From an uncultured beta proteobacterium (GTDB lineage Bacteria > Pseudomonadota > Gammaproteobacteria > Burkholderiales > SG8-39): a stretch of DNA of 55,646 nucleotides. Position 1 is the first letter of the stretch. Every line of letters starts with the position of its first letter. Location of the stretch: the NCBI GenBank assembly GCA_903928055.1, contig CAIYPG010000145.1, forward strand, positions 1 to 55,646, written 5' to 3'. Of this stretch, positions 37,363 to 46,099 are shown in pieces. The notes beneath the pieces were generated by a model, which was not told the origin of the DNA, made no database searches, and saw nothing but the letters and a program-made list of their open reading frames with translations. The position numbers and the translations under genes are program-made.

Positions 37363-38448
37363 ATGCCAAGACTGATCATCGCCGCCGTCATCGCCATTGC
37401 GCTGGCCATTGCCGGCCTGCTCGGTTCCTGCGCGACATTCACCAGTCCCTATTACGACGGCGATCCTGCCAAGGCGCATCACACGCGCGAAGGCTTTCGC
37501 AACAACTACGCGCAGATCACGCCGCCGGATTTCTGGAAGTGGCAGTGGGAGCGCTTCCGCGACGGCCTGCCCAAGCCCGCCACCGAGCCGACACCGCGCG
37601 TCGAGCCGGACGTGGCCTTCCTCAAGGCGAACGCCACCGAACCGACGATGACCTGGCTCGGCCACGCCACCGTGCTGATCCAGGTGGGCAGCTACAACAT
37701 CATCACCGACCCGCACCTCACCGAACGCGCATCACCGGTCAGCTTCTATGGCCCGAAGCGCCACGTGCCGCCCGGCCTCAACTTCGAGCAGCTGCCGCAC
37801 ATCGACGTGGTGCTGATCTCGCACAACCACTACGACCACCTCGATGCCGGCACGGTGAAGCGCATCAACGCGCAGGATGGCGGCGCGCCGATGTTCGTGG
37901 TGCCACTGGGCCTGGAGAAATGGATGCGCGACCTGGGCGTGAAAAATGTCGTCGAGCTCGACTGGTGGGATCGCCTCGGCGTGGGCGGCCTCGACGTGTA
38001 CCTCGTGCCGGTGCAGCACTGGAGCGCACGCGGGCTCACCGATCGCAACCACACGCTGTGGGGCGGCTTCTACGTGAAGCACCGCAACCTGTCCTTTGTC
38101 TATACCGGCGACACCGGTTACTCGAAGGATTTCGCCGACATCCGTGCCCGCCTCGGCGCACCCGACATCGCGATCATTCCGGTGGGAGCCTACGAGCCGC
38201 GCTGGTTCATGCAGAACCAGCATGTCGATCCGGCCGGCGCCGTGAAAATCCACCAGGACCTCGGCGCGAAGTTTTCACTGGGCGTGCACTGGGGCACCTT
38301 CGAACTTACCGATGAATCACTGGACGAGCCGCCGCGCGCGCTGGCGAAGGCGCGCGCCGAAGCCGGCGTGCCCGATGCGCGGTTCTTCGTGATGAAGGTG
38401 GGTGAAACGCGCCGGCTGACTCCCCTGCTGGGGCCGCCGCGCTTCTAG
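37363..38448 (+). CDS. Metallo-beta-lactamase-fold hydrolase (NAPE-PLD/UlaG-like), envelope-anchored
   Basis: 361 residues. The N-terminus MPRLIIAAVIAIALAIAGLLGSCATF has a lipobox-like LLGSC (Cys23), so it is probably a lipoprotein. The metal site is SHNHYDHLD (HxHxDH), with further His at VQHWSARG and HWGTF and Asp in YTGDTGYS. The pattern WLGHATVLIQVG...ITDPHL matches the NAPE-PLD/UlaG group of phosphodiesterases or lactonases. The substrate is unknown. Confidence 0.85.
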   Translation: MPRLIIAAVIAIALAIAGLLGSCATFTSPYYDGDPAKAHHTREGFRNNYAQITPPDFWKWQWERFRDGLPKPATEPTPRVEPDVAFLKANATEPTMTWLGHATVLIQVGSYNIITDPHLTERASPVSFYGPKRHVPPGLNFEQLPHIDVVLISHNHYDHLDAGTVKRINAQDGGAPMFVVPLGLEKWMRDLGVKNVVELDWWDRLGVGGLDVYLVPVQHWSARGLTDRNHTLWGGFYVKHRNLSFVYTGDTGYSKDFADIRARLGAPDIAIIPVGAYEPRWFMQNQHVDPAGAVKIHQDLGAKFSLGVHWGTFELTDESLDEPPRALAKARAEAGVPDARFFVMKVGETRRLTPLLGPPRF

Positions 38449-38454
38449 GTGCGT

Positions 38455-38483
38455 AAAAAAACCGGAGCAGACTACGCTCCGGT
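38455..38483 (-). terminator. Intrinsic terminator of the minus-strand Bug gene
   Basis: The stem ACCGGAGC (38461-38468)/GCTCCGGT (38476-38483) has on the minus strand a run of seven T bases after it. It lies between convergent genes and may weakly serve the plus side as well. Confidence 0.85.
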
Positions 38484-38511
38484 TTGCATGCGGTCATCAC
38501 CGCTTGAGGCC

Positions 38512-39495
38512 TTACTCCTCCGGCTGGAAGCCGATGGCCTTGATGACACCGCTCCATTTGGCCTGTTCGGCCACCACGAACTTGCGGAACTCCTCGGGGG
38601 TGGACGGAATCGCCACCGCGCTGATGCTGGCAAACTGCTTGGCCACTTCAGCGGAGTTCAGCGTCGTCACCGCTGCGGAGCGGATGCGCTGCTGGATCGG
38701 CTGGGGAATCGCGGCGGCACCCACCAGTCCGTACCAGTTGTCGGAATTGACTTTAGGAAATCCGCTTTCGCCCATCGTGGGCACATCCGGAATTGCGCTG
38801 GCCCGGGTCGCACTGGTAACGGCAATGGCCTTCACCTTGCCGGCCTTGATCTGTGCCATCAGCACCGGCACATCCAGCACCACCATCTCGATCTGCCCGC
38901 CCAGCAGCGCGGTCAGCGCCGGTGCAGCACCGCTGTACGGAATGTGCAGCACATCAACACCCGTTTCCGACTTGAACAGTTCCGCAGCCAGGTGCGTGAT
39001 GCTGCCCGGGCCCGTGGAACCATAGCTCTTCTTGCCGGGATTTGCCTTGAAGTAGGCCACTACCTCGCGCAAGGTGTTTCCAGGCACCGACGGGCTGACC
39101 ACCAGCACTTCGGGCACCTTGACCACCAGCGTGATCAGCGCAAGGTCCTTGTCCGCGTTGTACAGCATGGTCTTGCGTGCATAGGGCTGGATGACCAGGG
39201 CCGAGCCGCTGTTCAGCGCCAGCGTGTAGCCGTCCGGTGTCGCCTTGGCGGCGTTATCCACGCCCAGCGTGCCACCCACACCGCCCTTGTTCTCCACGAG
39301 CACCGGCTGCTTGAGGTCAGCCGCCATGCCCTGCGACAGTTCACGCGCGAACAGATCCGCGGGACCGCCCGCCGGGAACGGCACGATGAGCTTGATCGGC
39401 TTGGTCGGATAAGTCTGCGCCAGCGCGGTGCCCGAAGAAATGGCAGCCGAAACAACCGCCGCGATGAACACCATGCTTCTGCTTGCGAGCTTCAT
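38512..39495 (-). CDS. Bug-type tripartite tricarboxylate solute-binding protein
   Basis: 327 residues from the ATG at 39495 with GGAGAAA upstream. A signal peptide ends near ALAQ|TYPTKPIKL. Motifs are IKLIVPFPAGGPADLFAR, GGVGGTLGVDNAAKATPDGYTLA, and IPDVPTMGESGFP. A periplasmic ligand binder without adjacent membrane subunits. It is an insertion of sorts between the cell-shape operon and dacC. Confidence 0.92.
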   Translation of the reverse strand: MKLASRSMVFIAAVVSAAISSGTALAQTYPTKPIKLIVPFPAGGPADLFARELSQGMAADLKQPVLVENKGGVGGTLGVDNAAKATPDGYTLALNSGSALVIQPYARKTMLYNADKDLALITLVVKVPEVLVVSPSVPGNTLREVVAYFKANPGKKSYGSTGPGSITHLAAELFKSETGVDVLHIPYSGAAPALTALLGGQIEMVVLDVPVLMAQIKAGKVKAIAVTSATRASAIPDVPTMGESGFPKVNSDNWYGLVGAAAIPQPIQQRIRSAAVTTLNSAEVAKQFASISAVAIPSTPEEFRKFVVAEQAKWSGVIKAIGFQPEE

Positions 39496-39617
39496 GCGTT
39501 TCTCCTCCAGAGAACGCCCTCTGCGGCGGGTACATTGCACACCGCTTTCAGGCAATGAATTGCACACGGGTAATACCGGAACCAGGATTCAGGGTACCAC
39601 TTCACGACCATGCCGGC

Positions 39618-39686
39618 GTTCCCCTCAAACCGGGAACTTTCCATGCTGCGACAAGCCTAATTCGGGGTGTTCCCCTCGGAGGGAAC
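39618..39686. repeat. Two GTTCCCCTC hairpins before dacC
   Basis: GTTCCC...GGGAAC occurs at 39618-39637 (loop CTCAAACC) and again at 39669-39686 (loop CTCGGA), 51 bp apart. Both lie upstream of the dacC promoter. They could be operators or a small repeat family. Confidence 0.8.
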
Positions 39687-39699
39687 AACACATAGTGAC

Positions 39700-39708
39700 T
39701 GTTATAAT
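39700..39708 (+). promoter_or_regulatory. Extended -10 promoter of dacC
   Basis: TGTTATAAT gives a perfect TATAAT (39703-39708) with the TGn extension. The -35 region is poor, as expected for this class. It lies about 75 bp before the ATG. Confidence 0.7.
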
Positions 39709-39781
39709 TTTCGCTGCCGCCGCGCTTCGCTGCCTCGTCCATTCCCTCCCGTTTCATCCTCCCATTCTGATCGCCCGCCCC

Positions 39782-40945
39782 ATGACCGTACGGACTGTTC
39801 GCGCCGCCCTGCTCTCCCGCCTCTGCGCTGCAATGCTGGTGCTGTTCACATGCGCGTACCCTGCGGCCCGCGCCGCGGAGATGCCCGTGCCGCCACAGAT
39901 CGCTGCCAAAACCTGGCTGCTGATGGATGCCAACTCCGGCCAGCTCCTTGCCAGCCAGGGTGCCGACGAACGCATCGAGCCCGCATCGCTCACCAAGCTG
40001 ATGACCGCCTATGTGGTGTTCGGAGCACTGCGCGACAGGAAGATCACCCTGGAGCAGACCGTGCCGGTGTCGGAGCGCGCCTCGCGTGCCAGCGGCTCGC
40101 GCATGTTCATCGATCCGAAAAAGCCCGTGATTGTCGAAGAGCTGGTGCGCGGCATGATCATCCAGTCGGGCAACGATGCCGGCATCGCGCTCGCTGAAGC
40201 CGTTGCCGGCTCCGAAGAGGCATTCGTGCAGCTCATGAACAAGGAGGCGCAGCGCCTCGGCATGAAGGGCACACAGTTCACGAATGCCAGCGGCCTGCCC
40301 GATCAAAAGCATTTCTCCACCGCACGCGACCTGGCCACGCTCACCGCGGCACTGATCCGTGACTTTCCGGCACAGTACAAGTACTACTCGATGAAGGAAT
40401 TCCGCTACAACAACATCACCCAGCAGAACCGCAACCGCCTCCTGTGGCTCGATCCCACCGTGGACGGCGTGAAGACCGGCTTCACCGACGGCGCAGGCTA
40501 CTGCCTGATCGCCTCGGCTGCGCGCGGGCCGCGGCGCATGCTGAGCGTGGTGCTCGGAACGAACTCCGACAGCCTGCGCGCGCAGGAAAGCCAGCGGCTG
40601 CTGAACTACGGCTTCCAGCTCTTTGACAGCGTGCGCGTCTATGCGAAGGGCACGGCGATCAGCACCCTCAAGGTGTGGAAGGGCAGCGACTCGAAGCTGA
40701 GCGTCGGCGTGCCCGCCGACCTCGTGGTGTCCGTGCCGCGCGGCATGAACGACAAGGTCAAGGCCGAGTTCCTCGGCAAGGAACCGCTGGTCGCTCCGGT
40801 GGCTGCCGGCCAGCGCGTCGGCAGCATCCGCGTGCTGCTCGAAAACCGCATCCTGGGCGAGTATCCTGTGGTGGCACTGAACGAAGTCGCTGTCGCCGGG
40901 CTATTGGGACGGGCATGGGATACGCTGTGGCTGTGGTTCAACTAA
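39782..40945 (+). CDS. dacC: D-alanyl-D-alanine carboxypeptidase (PBP5/6 family)
   Basis: 387 residues with a signal peptide (cleavage near ARAAE). The catalytic motif SLTK is at Ser69-Lys72, SGN is in IIQSGNDAGIALAE, and KTG in DGVKTGFTDGAGY. The C-terminal beta-rich domain and a final amphipathic helix (LLGRAWDTLWLWFN) anchor it to the membrane. It trims pentapeptides and releases D-Ala, which fits the D-amino-acid transaminase next door. The symbol could equally be dacA. Confidence 0.94.
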   Translation: MTVRTVRAALLSRLCAAMLVLFTCAYPAARAAEMPVPPQIAAKTWLLMDANSGQLLASQGADERIEPASLTKLMTAYVVFGALRDRKITLEQTVPVSERASRASGSRMFIDPKKPVIVEELVRGMIIQSGNDAGIALAEAVAGSEEAFVQLMNKEAQRLGMKGTQFTNASGLPDQKHFSTARDLATLTAALIRDFPAQYKYYSMKEFRYNNITQQNRNRLLWLDPTVDGVKTGFTDGAGYCLIASAARGPRRMLSVVLGTNSDSLRAQESQRLLNYGFQLFDSVRVYAKGTAISTLKVWKGSDSKLSVGVPADLVVSVPRGMNDKVKAEFLGKEPLVAPVAAGQRVGSIRVLLENRILGEYPVVALNEVAVAGLLGRAWDTLWLWFN

Positions 40946-40953
40946 GGATTCTT

Positions 40954-41135
40954 AACCGCCCCCACCCCTGCCCTCCCCCGCTTCGCAAGGGAGGGAGCAA
41001 ACCGGCCCCCTCCCTTGCGAGCGAAGCGAGCGGGGGAGGGTGAGACAGGTGTTTCGAGTAGCATGCCACTCGTCTGTCGAACGGCATTCCGGTGCAACGG
41101 AATGCGCGCCCTGCAAGGGTAGGACGGGGGTGGTT
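40954..41135. repeat. Palindromic element between dacC and dat
   Basis: Ends AACCGCCCCCACC... and ...GGGGGTGGTT form terminal inverted repeats. Inside are CCCTCCCCCGCTTCGCAAGG and its partner GAGCGGGGGAGGG, and the same core as the rlpA copies: TTTCGAGTAGCATGCC...GTCGAACGGC with hairpin CATTCCG/CGGAATG and CCTGCAAGG. The arms of the core hairpin have changed together relative to the rlpA copies. The remaining 41136-41227 is AT-rich, with no gene. Confidence 0.9.
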
Positions 41136-41227
41136 TTAAGAAAACCAATATATTCAAAATCAGTAAACATCCTATAACTCAAGAGTATTTACAGAAACAT
41201 TGTTCTCATGCCATTCCCGGTAAAACC

Positions 41228-42100
41228 ATGATCTACCTGAACGGCGAATACATGCCGATCGAGGAAGCACGCATCCCGGTGCTGGATCGCGGCTTCATCT
41301 TCGGCGATGGCGTGTATGAATTCGTGCCGGTGTTCGAGCGCGTGCCGTTCCGGCTGCACGAACACTTCGCACGGCTGGAACGCTCGCTCGCCGCGGTGAA
41401 GATTCCCAATCCGTTCAGCGAAGCAACTTTCGCCGCGGTCATCGATAAACTGGTCGCGGCCCATCCTTCAGCAAACCAGGGCGTGTATTTCCACATCACC
41501 CGCGGTGTGGCGCCACGAGACCACAGTTTCCCGAAGGGGCTCACGCCCACGGTCTTCGTGATGGCCAATCCCCTGACGCTGCCCACGCAGAAGCAGGTTG
41601 ACGAGGGCCTCGCCGTCGCGGTGCGCGAAGACATCCGCTGGCTGCGCTGCGATATCAAGTCCACCTCGCTGCTGGGCCATTGCATGCTGCGCACCGAGGC
41701 CACCGGGGAAGGCTGCGCCGAAGTCGTGCTGGTACGCGACGGCTTCCTCACCGAGGCCTCCTCCAGCAATGTGCTCGTCGTCAAGGACGGTGTCGTGCTC
41801 TGCCCGCCCAAGGACCACCTCATCCTTCCCGGCATCAGCTACGACGTCATCCTGGAACTGCTGGCCGTGCATCGCATCGCGCATGAAGTGCGCCCGGTGC
41901 GCGAAGCCGAGCTGCGCGGCGCCGAAGAGGTGTGGATCACCTCCTCGACCAAGGATGTCCTGGCCATCACGCGCATGGACGGCAAACCGGTCGGCGACGG
42001 CCGGCCCGGCCCGCTGTTCCGGCGCATGCGCACCTTGTTTTCCGCGCTGAAGACCCCACCTGAAAAACCTGCCCACCGTGGAAGCCCCGAACATGACTGA
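41228..42100 (+). CDS. dat: D-amino-acid transaminase
   Basis: 290 residues. A class IV PLP aminotransferase that interconverts D-Ala and D-Glu. The N-terminal YLNGEYMPIEEARIPVLDRGFIFGDGVYE is characteristic. The PLP lysine is Lys144 in CDIKSTSLLGHC, and the phosphate loop is SSSNVLVV. Its place between dacC and ybeD-lipB is seen in other betaproteobacteria. Branched-chain or ADC-lyase activity is less likely given the neighbours. Confidence 0.88.
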   Translation: MIYLNGEYMPIEEARIPVLDRGFIFGDGVYEFVPVFERVPFRLHEHFARLERSLAAVKIPNPFSEATFAAVIDKLVAAHPSANQGVYFHITRGVAPRDHSFPKGLTPTVFVMANPLTLPTQKQVDEGLAVAVREDIRWLRCDIKSTSLLGHCMLRTEATGEGCAEVVLVRDGFLTEASSSNVLVVKDGVVLCPPKDHLILPGISYDVILELLAVHRIAHEVRPVREAELRGAEEVWITSSTKDVLAITRMDGKPVGDGRPGPLFRRMRTLFSALKTPPEKPAHRGSPEHD

Positions 42101-42383
42101 CAACAAACACCAGGAACCCGAGCTCAAGGTCTCGCTGCTCGACTTCCCCTGCGACTTCCCGTTGAAGATCATGGGCAAGACGCAGCCGGGCTTTGCGCAG
42201 GCGGTCATCGAAGTGGTGAAGCGCCACGCCCCGGACTTCGACCCCGCCACGGTCGAGATGCGCCCGAGCCGCGAGAACAACTTCCTCAGCATCACCACCA
42301 CCATCAAGGCCACGTCCCAGCAACAGCTCGACGCCCTGTACCGCGAACTGTGCGACCACCCAATGGTGCAGCTGGTTTTGTAG
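42093..42383 (+). CDS. ybeD: DUF493 (YbeD-family) protein
   Basis: 96 residues from ATG 42093, which overlaps the dat stop; a GTG at 42078 would add five residues. LLDFPCDFPLKIMGKTQPGFAQAVIEVV and NNFLSITTTIKATSQQQLDALYREL match YbeD, a small ferredoxin-like-fold protein usually found before lipB. The function is unknown; it may be an allosteric or lipoate-linked regulator. Confidence 0.9.
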   Translation: MTDNKHQEPELKVSLLDFPCDFPLKIMGKTQPGFAQAVIEVVKRHAPDFDPATVEMRPSRENNFLSITTTIKATSQQQLDALYRELCDHPMVQLVL

Positions 42384-42389
42384 TCCGAG

Positions 42390-42450
42390 AAATCCCTCCA
42401 TCCAACTGCAACGGAGGGTTCCCCCTTGTCAAAGGGGGACAGGGGGAGTT
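42390..42450. repeat. Partial palindromic element before lipB
   Basis: AAATCCCTCC...GGAGGG followed by CCCCCTTGTCAAAGGGGG is the head part of the 34970/37145-type element without its core. It ends 29 bp from the lipB start. Confidence 0.8.
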
Positions 42451-42479
42451 CCCCGAGCAGGCGTAAAATCACTCCTGTC

Positions 42480-43151
42480 ATGCAAACCCCGGTCATCAAA
42501 CACCTCGGCCTCGTCCCCTACGAGGCGACCTGGCGTGCCATGCAGGACTTCACGACCGCGCGCAGCGCGGCGACACGCGACGAGCTGTGGGTGCTGGAGC
42601 ATCCGCCCGTCTACACCGTGGGCCTGGCCGGCCGGCCCGAGCACTTTCCGAAAACCGGCACGATCCCGCTGGTGCGCGCCGACCGCGGCGGACAGATCAC
42701 CTATCACGCCCCCGGACAGGCCATCGTCTATGCGCTCATTGACCTCGTGCGCGCCGGCATCAAGGTGCGCGACATGGTCTGCGTGCTGGAGCAGGCCGCC
42801 ATCGACCTGCTCGCCGAACACGGCGTCACCGCAGGACGCAAGGATGGCGCACCCGGCGTCTATGTGGCCGGTGCGAAGATCGCCGCCCTCGGCCTGAAGG
42901 TGAAACGCGGCGGCTGTTATCACGGCATCAGCCTCAATGTCGCCATGGACCTCGCGCCCTTCAGCGCCATCGACCCGTGCGGCTATCCCGACCTGGCCGT
43001 GACCAGCCTCGAACAACTTGGCGTACGCACCAGCACCAAGGACATCGGCCAGGCACTGGCCGAACGCATCGCCACTGCCGTCAACACGGCACGCGCAAAA
43101 TGTCGCGCCGAAGAAAAGGCAAAGAAAGAATCCCATGTCGTCCCCGTCTGA
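42480..43151 (+). CDS. lipB: Octanoyl-[ACP]:protein N-octanoyltransferase
   Basis: 223 residues. It moves the octanoyl chain from ACP to lipoyl domains. The catalytic Cys167 is in [10 protein letters not shown] and the Lys133 in [24 protein letters not shown] and [11 protein letters not shown] are standard. The ATG at 42480 starts the family sequence. The 3' end overlaps lipA by 17 bp. Confidence 0.96.
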   Translation: MQTPVIKHLGLVPYEATWRAMQDFTTARSAATRDELWVLEHPPVYTVGLAGRPEHFPKTGTIPLVRADRGGQITYHAPGQAIVYALIDLVRAGIKVRDMVCVLEQAAIDLLAEHGVTAGRKDGAPGVYVAGAKIAALGLKVKRGGCYHGISLNVAMDLAPFSAIDPCGYPDLAVTSLEQLGVRTSTKDIGQALAERIATAVNTARAKCRAEEKAKKESHVVPV

Positions 43152-44124
43152 TACGAAATCCCCTTTCCCCGCCGCCGGCAGTGAGGAAATGAAGGCCCTG
43201 CAAAAGGGCGCGCTGAAGACAAACAAGATTCCGATCAAGATCGTGCCGATGGAACGCCTGCGCAAACCCGAGTGGATCCGCGTCAAGGGCGCCGCCGCCG
43301 GTTCACGCTTCCACGAGATCAAGCAGATCCTGCGCGACAACAAGCTGCACACCGTCTGCGAAGAAGCCTCCTGCCCGAACATCGGGGAGTGCTTCGGCAA
43401 GGGCACGGCCACGTTCATGATCATGGGCGACATCTGCACGCGGCGCTGCCCGTTCTGCGACGTGGCGCACGGCAAGCCAAAGCCCCTCGATGCCGAGGAG
43501 CCGCTGCACCTGGCGCAGACCATTGCGCGGCTGAAGCTGCGCTACGTGGTCATCACCAGCGTCGATCGCGACGACCAGAAGGACGGCGGCGCCGGCCACT
43601 TCGTCTCCTGCATCCGCGCGGTGCGCGAGCACTCGCCCTCGACCACGATCGAAGTGCTGGTGCCCGATTTCCGCGGACGCCTCGATCGCGCGCTCGACGT
43701 GCTCGATGGCGCGCCGCCCGACGTGATGAACCACAACCTGGAGACCGTGCCGCGGCTTTACCGAGCCGCGCGTCCCGGCGGCGACTACGCGCACTCGCTC
43801 ACGCTGCTGAAGGAATTCAAGGCGCGCCACCCGAACGTGCCGACGAAGTCCGGCCTCATGGTGGGCCTCGGTGAAACCGACGATGAAATCATCCAGGTCA
43901 TGCGCGACCTGCGCGCCCACAACGTGGACATGCTCACGATCGGCCAGTACCTGCAGCCCTCGGCCGACCATCACCTGCCGGTGCTGCGCTATGTCGAGCC
44001 GGCCATCTTCGAAATGTGGGAACGCGAAGCAAAAGCCCTCGGCTTCATGCACGCCGCCATCGGCCCGATGGTGCGCTCAAGCTATCACGCCGATCAGCAG
44101 GCACATCTGGCGGGTGTGGCTTAG
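43135..44124 (+). CDS. lipA: Lipoyl synthase
   Basis: 329 residues. A radical-SAM enzyme that inserts two sulfurs into octanoyl groups. The auxiliary cluster motif is [12 protein letters not shown], the radical-SAM motif is CTRRCPFC, and the C-terminal Ser ligand is in MVRSSYHAD. The start at 43135 lies within lipB, giving translational coupling. It acts directly after LipB on the same substrate. Confidence 0.97.
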   Translation: MSSPSDTKSPFPAAGSEEMKALQKGALKTNKIPIKIVPMERLRKPEWIRVKGAAAGSRFHEIKQILRDNKLHTVCEEASCPNIGECFGKGTATFMIMGDICTRRCPFCDVAHGKPKPLDAEEPLHLAQTIARLKLRYVVITSVDRDDQKDGGAGHFVSCIRAVREHSPSTTIEVLVPDFRGRLDRALDVLDGAPPDVMNHNLETVPRLYRAARPGGDYAHSLTLLKEFKARHPNVPTKSGLMVGLGETDDEIIQVMRDLRAHNVDMLTIGQYLQPSADHHLPVLRYVEPAIFEMWEREAKALGFMHAAIGPMVRSSYHADQQAHLAGVA

Positions 44125-44145
44125 CAGTCTCCTACGATTCAATTC

Positions 44146-44396
44146 AAAACCCGCCCCCGCCCTCCCCTTGCAGGGCGCGCGATCCGTTGCATCGGATCGC
44201 TGTTCGACCGGCGGGCAGCAGTGCTGCCCAATGCCCCGGCCTCACCCTCCCCCGCTTCGCAAGGGAGGGAACAAAAAACAACGCTGCGCTGTTGTTCCCT
44301 CCCTTGCGAACGCGGCGAGCGGGGGAGGCCACACCAATGTTCCCTTCCTTGCGTAGCGCAGCGGAGCGGGGGAGGGCTAGGGTGGGGGCGGATTTT
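44146..44396. repeat. Long composite palindromic element between lipA and nirK
   Basis: Ends AAAACCCGCCCCCGCCCT and AGGGTGGGGGCGGATTTT are terminal inverted repeats. The core is present in reverse orientation: CCTTGCAGGGCGCG, hairpin CGATCCG/CGGATCG, GTTCGAC, then a GGCAGCA/TGCTGCC palindrome. Three CTTCGCAAGGGAGGG-type modules follow. At about 251 bp it is the longest copy in the window. Confidence 0.9.
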
Positions 44397-44490
44397 CTTC
44401 CTCATGAAAACACACCCTCGGTAAAACGAGCTGCGCTCCTTTGCAAAGCGAAACCCACACATTCAGTGCGGACAAATTCATCACCGCAAT

Positions 44491-44511
44491 GCCCACACAT
44501 CGAGTGTGGGC
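44491..44511. other. Perfect hairpin upstream of the nirK FNR box
   Basis: GCCCACAC (44491-44498) and GTGTGGGC (44504-44511) with loop ATCGA lie 13 bp before the FNR site. This could be an operator for a second regulator or part of a terminator for readthrough. A partial direct repeat, CCCACACATTCAGTGCGG, lies about 40 bp upstream. Confidence 0.6.
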
Positions 44512-44524
44512 AACATTTCGGGCA

Positions 44525-44566
44525 TTGATTTGGATCAAATGAATCGGGAGAACGCGCCCATACTCT
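44525..44566 (+). promoter_or_regulatory. FNR/NNR box and -10 of nirK
   Basis: TTGATTTGGATCAA (44525-44538) is a perfect match to the FNR-family consensus TTGATnnnnATCAA. TACTCT (44561-44566) lies where a -10 is expected if the site is centred at -41.5, the classic activating position. This indicates induction under low oxygen or by nitric oxide through an FNR/Dnr-type protein. Confidence 0.88.
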
Positions 44567-44643
44567 GGGCACGCGATCTGCGAAAACATTCGGGACAATT
44601 TCATTTCGGCGGACCGCAAGGATAAAACTAAAGGGGAACCGCC

Positions 44644-46098
44644 ATGAACCGAAAACTCGCCACCTGTGCATTGCTCCTGCCAATGCTGCTCCTCGCCGGA
44701 TGCGACTCCGGCTCCAAGACGTCAAAGGCGGATCCCTACGACACCAGCAAGATGGATCTCAATCCGCCACCCGCGAAGATTTCAACCGAGCGGCACACCG
44801 GGCCGTTTGCCGTCGGCAATGCACTGAGCATGACTGCCGAACTCAAGCCGCTTGATCCCTCCCCGGTGAAGGAGATCCACCTCGACACCACCCACAAGAT
44901 CATCGAGATCGCACCCGGCGTGAAATTCAGTGCCTGGACCTTTGGCGATCAGGTGCCGGCGCCGACCATCCGCGCCCGCGTCGGCGACAAGATCCGATTC
45001 TCCATGACGAACCGCAGCGATGAACCGGTGCCCGGCATCCAGCTCACCGCCGCACCCATGATGCACTCCATGGACTTCCATGCCGCAATGGTGTCGCCCC
45101 AGGACAAGTACCGCTCAGTGGCACCCGGCCAGACCATTACCTTCGAATTCACGCTGAACTATCCGGGCATGTTCATGTTCCATTGCGGCACGCCCATGAT
45201 CCTGGAGCACATCGCCTCGGGCATGTATGGCGCGCTGATCGTCGAGCCGCGTGAAGGCTATCCAACCAAGGTGGATCGCGAGTATGTCGTCATCCAGAGC
45301 GAGTTCTACGCCAAACCCGATCCGGCCAACCGCAAGATTGACGGTGCACCACTGTACGTGCTGGACACTGATCGCCTGAAGAACGCCCAGCCCACGCACA
45401 CCGTGTTCAACGGCGAGCACAACGGCATGGTCAGGAAGCCGCTGCCCGCCAAGGCGCATGAGAGGGTGCGCCTGTTCGTGCTCAACGTCGGCCCGAGCAA
45501 GACCTCGAGCTTCCATGTGGTGGGCACCATTTTCGATCGCGTCTGGCTCGAAGGCAATCCGGACAACCAGATGCGCGGCATGCAGACCGTATTGCTCGGC
45601 TCATCGAACAGTGCAATCGTCGAGTTCGTGATTCCGGAGGACGGCTCCTACATCATGGTCGACCATCACTTCGCAAATGCCTCGCAGGGCGCGATCGGCC
45701 TCGTATCGACCACGGCCAAGCCGGCCGAGAAGGACCTCGAGCATCACAACATGCCGGCGACCGCCACACCCTCGGATCCTGAAGCGGTCAAGGGCAAGCT
45801 TGCGTTTGAGAGCAAATGCCTCGCCTGCCACTCGGTGGGCCAGGGCAGGAAGCTCGGTCCCGATCTTGCCGGTGTCAGCAAGCGCCGCACGGACCAATGG
45901 CTGACCCGCTGGCTCAAGGCGCCGGAGGAAATGCTCAAGACCGACGCCGATGCCAAGGCCATGCTCAAGGAAGCGAACAATGTGCCCATGCCGAACCAGA
46001 ACCTCTCGGAATCCGAGATCAAGGAATACATCAAGTACTTCCACTGGATCGACGCGCAGCCGGCGGGAAGCATGACCGCAGCCGGCAGCGGGCACTGA
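44644..46098 (+). CDS. nirK: Copper nitrite reductase fused to a C-terminal cytochrome c domain
   Basis: 484 residues. A lipoprotein signal with LLAGC puts the lipid on Cys20. Two cupredoxin domains follow, with the NirK copper ligands: HSMDFH (type 1 His, Asp, type 2 His), FHCGTPMILEHIASGM (His, Cys, His, Met), SSFHVVG and the VDHHFA region. A haem domain with CLACH at 392-396 is fused at the C-terminus, as in the three-domain enzyme of Ralstonia pickettii. It reduces nitrite to NO in the periplasm. Confidence 0.95.
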   Translation: MNRKLATCALLLPMLLLAGCDSGSKTSKADPYDTSKMDLNPPPAKISTERHTGPFAVGNALSMTAELKPLDPSPVKEIHLDTTHKIIEIAPGVKFSAWTFGDQVPAPTIRARVGDKIRFSMTNRSDEPVPGIQLTAAPMMHSMDFHAAMVSPQDKYRSVAPGQTITFEFTLNYPGMFMFHCGTPMILEHIASGMYGALIVEPREGYPTKVDREYVVIQSEFYAKPDPANRKIDGAPLYVLDTDRLKNAQPTHTVFNGEHNGMVRKPLPAKAHERVRLFVLNVGPSKTSSFHVVGTIFDRVWLEGNPDNQMRGMQTVLLGSSNSAIVEFVIPEDGSYIMVDHHFANASQGAIGLVSTTAKPAEKDLEHHNMPATATPSDPEAVKGKLAFESKCLACHSVGQGRKLGPDLAGVSKRRTDQWLTRWLKAPEEMLKTDADAKAMLKEANNVPMPNQNLSESEIKEYIKYFHWIDAQPAGSMTAAGSGH

Positions 46099-46099
46099 C

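Noticed and set aside
39428..39781. In-frame extension of dacC into a 505-residue protein
   Set aside because: It would overlap the start of the opposite-strand Bug gene and pass through the promoter; the signal peptide begins at 39782.
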